A stretch of 64,000 bases of DNA from contig NC_091117.1 of assembly GCF_040183065.1 (NCBI RefSeq), positions 103,745,001 through 103,809,000 on the forward strand, in the 5' to 3' direction. Both the position numbers and the translations under genes were made by a program. The stretch is from Periplaneta americana (taxonomy: Eukaryota; Arthropoda; Insecta; Blattodea; Blattidae). Under the pieces are notes generated by a model. The model was not told where the DNA came from, did not search any database, and was given only the letters and a program-made list of their open reading frames with translations. This document shows, piece after piece, positions 62,954 through 64,000 of the stretch. Within the stretch, counting starts at the first letter, position 1. Each line of letters begins with the position of its first letter.

Positions 62954-63092
62954 TGCCACGTGAGTTTACAACGGCACAGCGTGTCTTTATTTACGATTCA
63001 TATGTATTAACTCAGTCAGCTCGTGAAGTTCGAAGACGGTTTCAAGAAGGATTCCGGGGTGTAGACGCTCCAGATCGTAAAACAGTCTATAA
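62954..63092 (+). pseudogene. DUF4817-type HTH domain, truncated
   Basis: The ATG at 62954 encodes MPREFTTAQRVFIYDSYVLT and QSAREVRRRFQEGFRGVDAP then DRKTVYN. This is a well-preserved DUF4817 helix-turn-helix. It breaks off exactly at CAGGGCCGGGC (63093), which looks like the end of another element. It is head-to-head with the minus-strand mariner pseudogene at its left. Confidence 0.85.
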
Positions 63093-63615
63093 CAGGGCCG
63101 GGCATTAGAGCGGCTCCATTTAGCCGGCCAGAGCTGCTCTCGCTCCGCAAGGCAAGCCAGAGAAGAACGCTCACGAGTGGCGGACTCGCATTACAACTAG
63201 CCTACCTTCCCTGCATTAATATAAGAAGAGCCACGGTTGTTCTAGTCATTCAGTCTGTCAGTACATAATAGTTTATAAGGATATTACATCAATCCATTGT
63301 ACAGTACAGACTTTATAACACTCTTATTAATTTAATGGAATAAACTTCGCTCTATGCACACACACAAATCATTAAGCTTATTTACATAACCCATACGCAC
63401 ATACTGCAATCTCCTCACCACGGTTCTACGAGACAGGAGTATGGCTTCCATTTCCCCTACTTGCTGTGGACAGAGTTCATCTGCCAATATAATTAAACAT
63501 CTCTTGATGAATTCACCTTCGTTGAATGTTTTCAATTCCTTTTGCAATTTCGTGGCAAATTTTGTAGCTAATTCTCATAGCCGATTCACTAAGTGCATTA
63601 TTGTCATCCTGTTAA
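63093..63615. other. Possible hAT-like insertion and unrecognised sequence
   Basis: CAGGGCCGGGCATTAGAGCG starts directly after the HTH frame and resembles a hAT terminus. No matching right end was found before 64000. Confidence 0.35.
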
Positions 63616-63742
63616 TACATAATATAATATAATATAATATAATATAATATAATATAATATAATATAATATAATATAATATAATATAATATAATATAATAT
63701 ATATGATATGATATGATATGATATGATATGATATGATATGAT
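63616..63742. repeat. Pentanucleotide repeats (TAATA)n and (ATATG)n
   Basis: The first block, 63618-63699, repeats TAATA. The second, 63700-63741, repeats ATATG. The junction is abrupt. Confidence 0.93.
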
Positions 63743-64000
63743 TATATCATGAACTGTAATATACTATACTATGATATAACATAATACTTGTATAATTTAA
63801 AAATTATATATTACTAAATATTATAATAACTCATAATGCAATATAAATATTAAATAGATACTCTAATGTAATGTACCTGAGAAACATTGTCTTTAAATTT
63901 TTGTATTAATTTATGGCGTTCATTACCAACATATTTGTCATATTCAGTAGCATGTTGTAAATAATAATGCCGTTGGATATTGAACTTCTTAATCAGTTGG

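Overview
The window looks like a piece of a large, TE-rich insect chromosome. It is AT-rich, has no bacterial-style gene packing, and contains one spliced host gene on the minus strand whose short exons are separated by introns of 3 to 10 kb. Almost everything else is mobile elements: hAT, Tc1/mariner with DUF4817-type helix-turn-helix domains, pogo, piggyBac-like, non-LTR retrotransposons, Penelope-like fragments, tRNA-derived SINEs, MITEs and microsatellites. The element mix suggests a large insect genome such as a cockroach or termite. That taxonomic guess is an inference.

Layout. Bases 1 to about 9435 form a giant imperfect palindrome with arms of about 3.5 kb. Its centre is a 39-bp tandem array that reverses direction. 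The left arm carries a complete hAT transposon (2309-4505) with an intact 494-codon transposase and an 8-bp target duplication. The right arm preserves the matching empty site. From about 9950 to 10440 there is an array of TGACGTCA-like sites abutting a truncated non-LTR reverse transcriptase (10433-11338). From 11.7 to 17 kb come a Tc1-type MITE, broken transposase-like genes, a MADF fragment and a pogo-type pseudogene surrounded by a repeated GGGTAAGANTGCGC motif.

The host gene runs right to left. Candidate exons are at 53906-53816, 50904-50858, 44078-43913, 39190-39108, 29106-28971 and 21040-20523. All junctions have GT/AG and the phases match at every junction (0-1-0-1-0-1). Together they predict a multi-pass membrane protein with a long acidic cytosolic tail. 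The pattern resembles insect LAPTM-like or DUF4728-like four-pass proteins. The first coding exon was not found. The introns hold most of the other elements: a three-layer nest at 23.3-24.2 kb, a TIR-bounded unit with three tRNA-like modules and a tandem array (26391-28126), several DUF4817-HTH-only elements, an internally deleted hAT (34926-36715), two mariner elements (37.3-38.3 and 39.6-41.0 kb), and 5'-truncated LINE fragments (42.6-43.7 and 49.0-50.3 kb).

To the right of 54 kb are a Penelope-like GIY-YIG fragment, a mariner remnant with long inverted repeats, a THAP fragment, a 2.24-kb non-autonomous hAT, a hairpin-forming compound microsatellite, a SINE and two head-to-head mariner/DUF4817 fragments. 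A pentanucleotide repeat closes the region. Apart from the hAT transposase at 2783-4267, all transposon genes seen are broken or partial.
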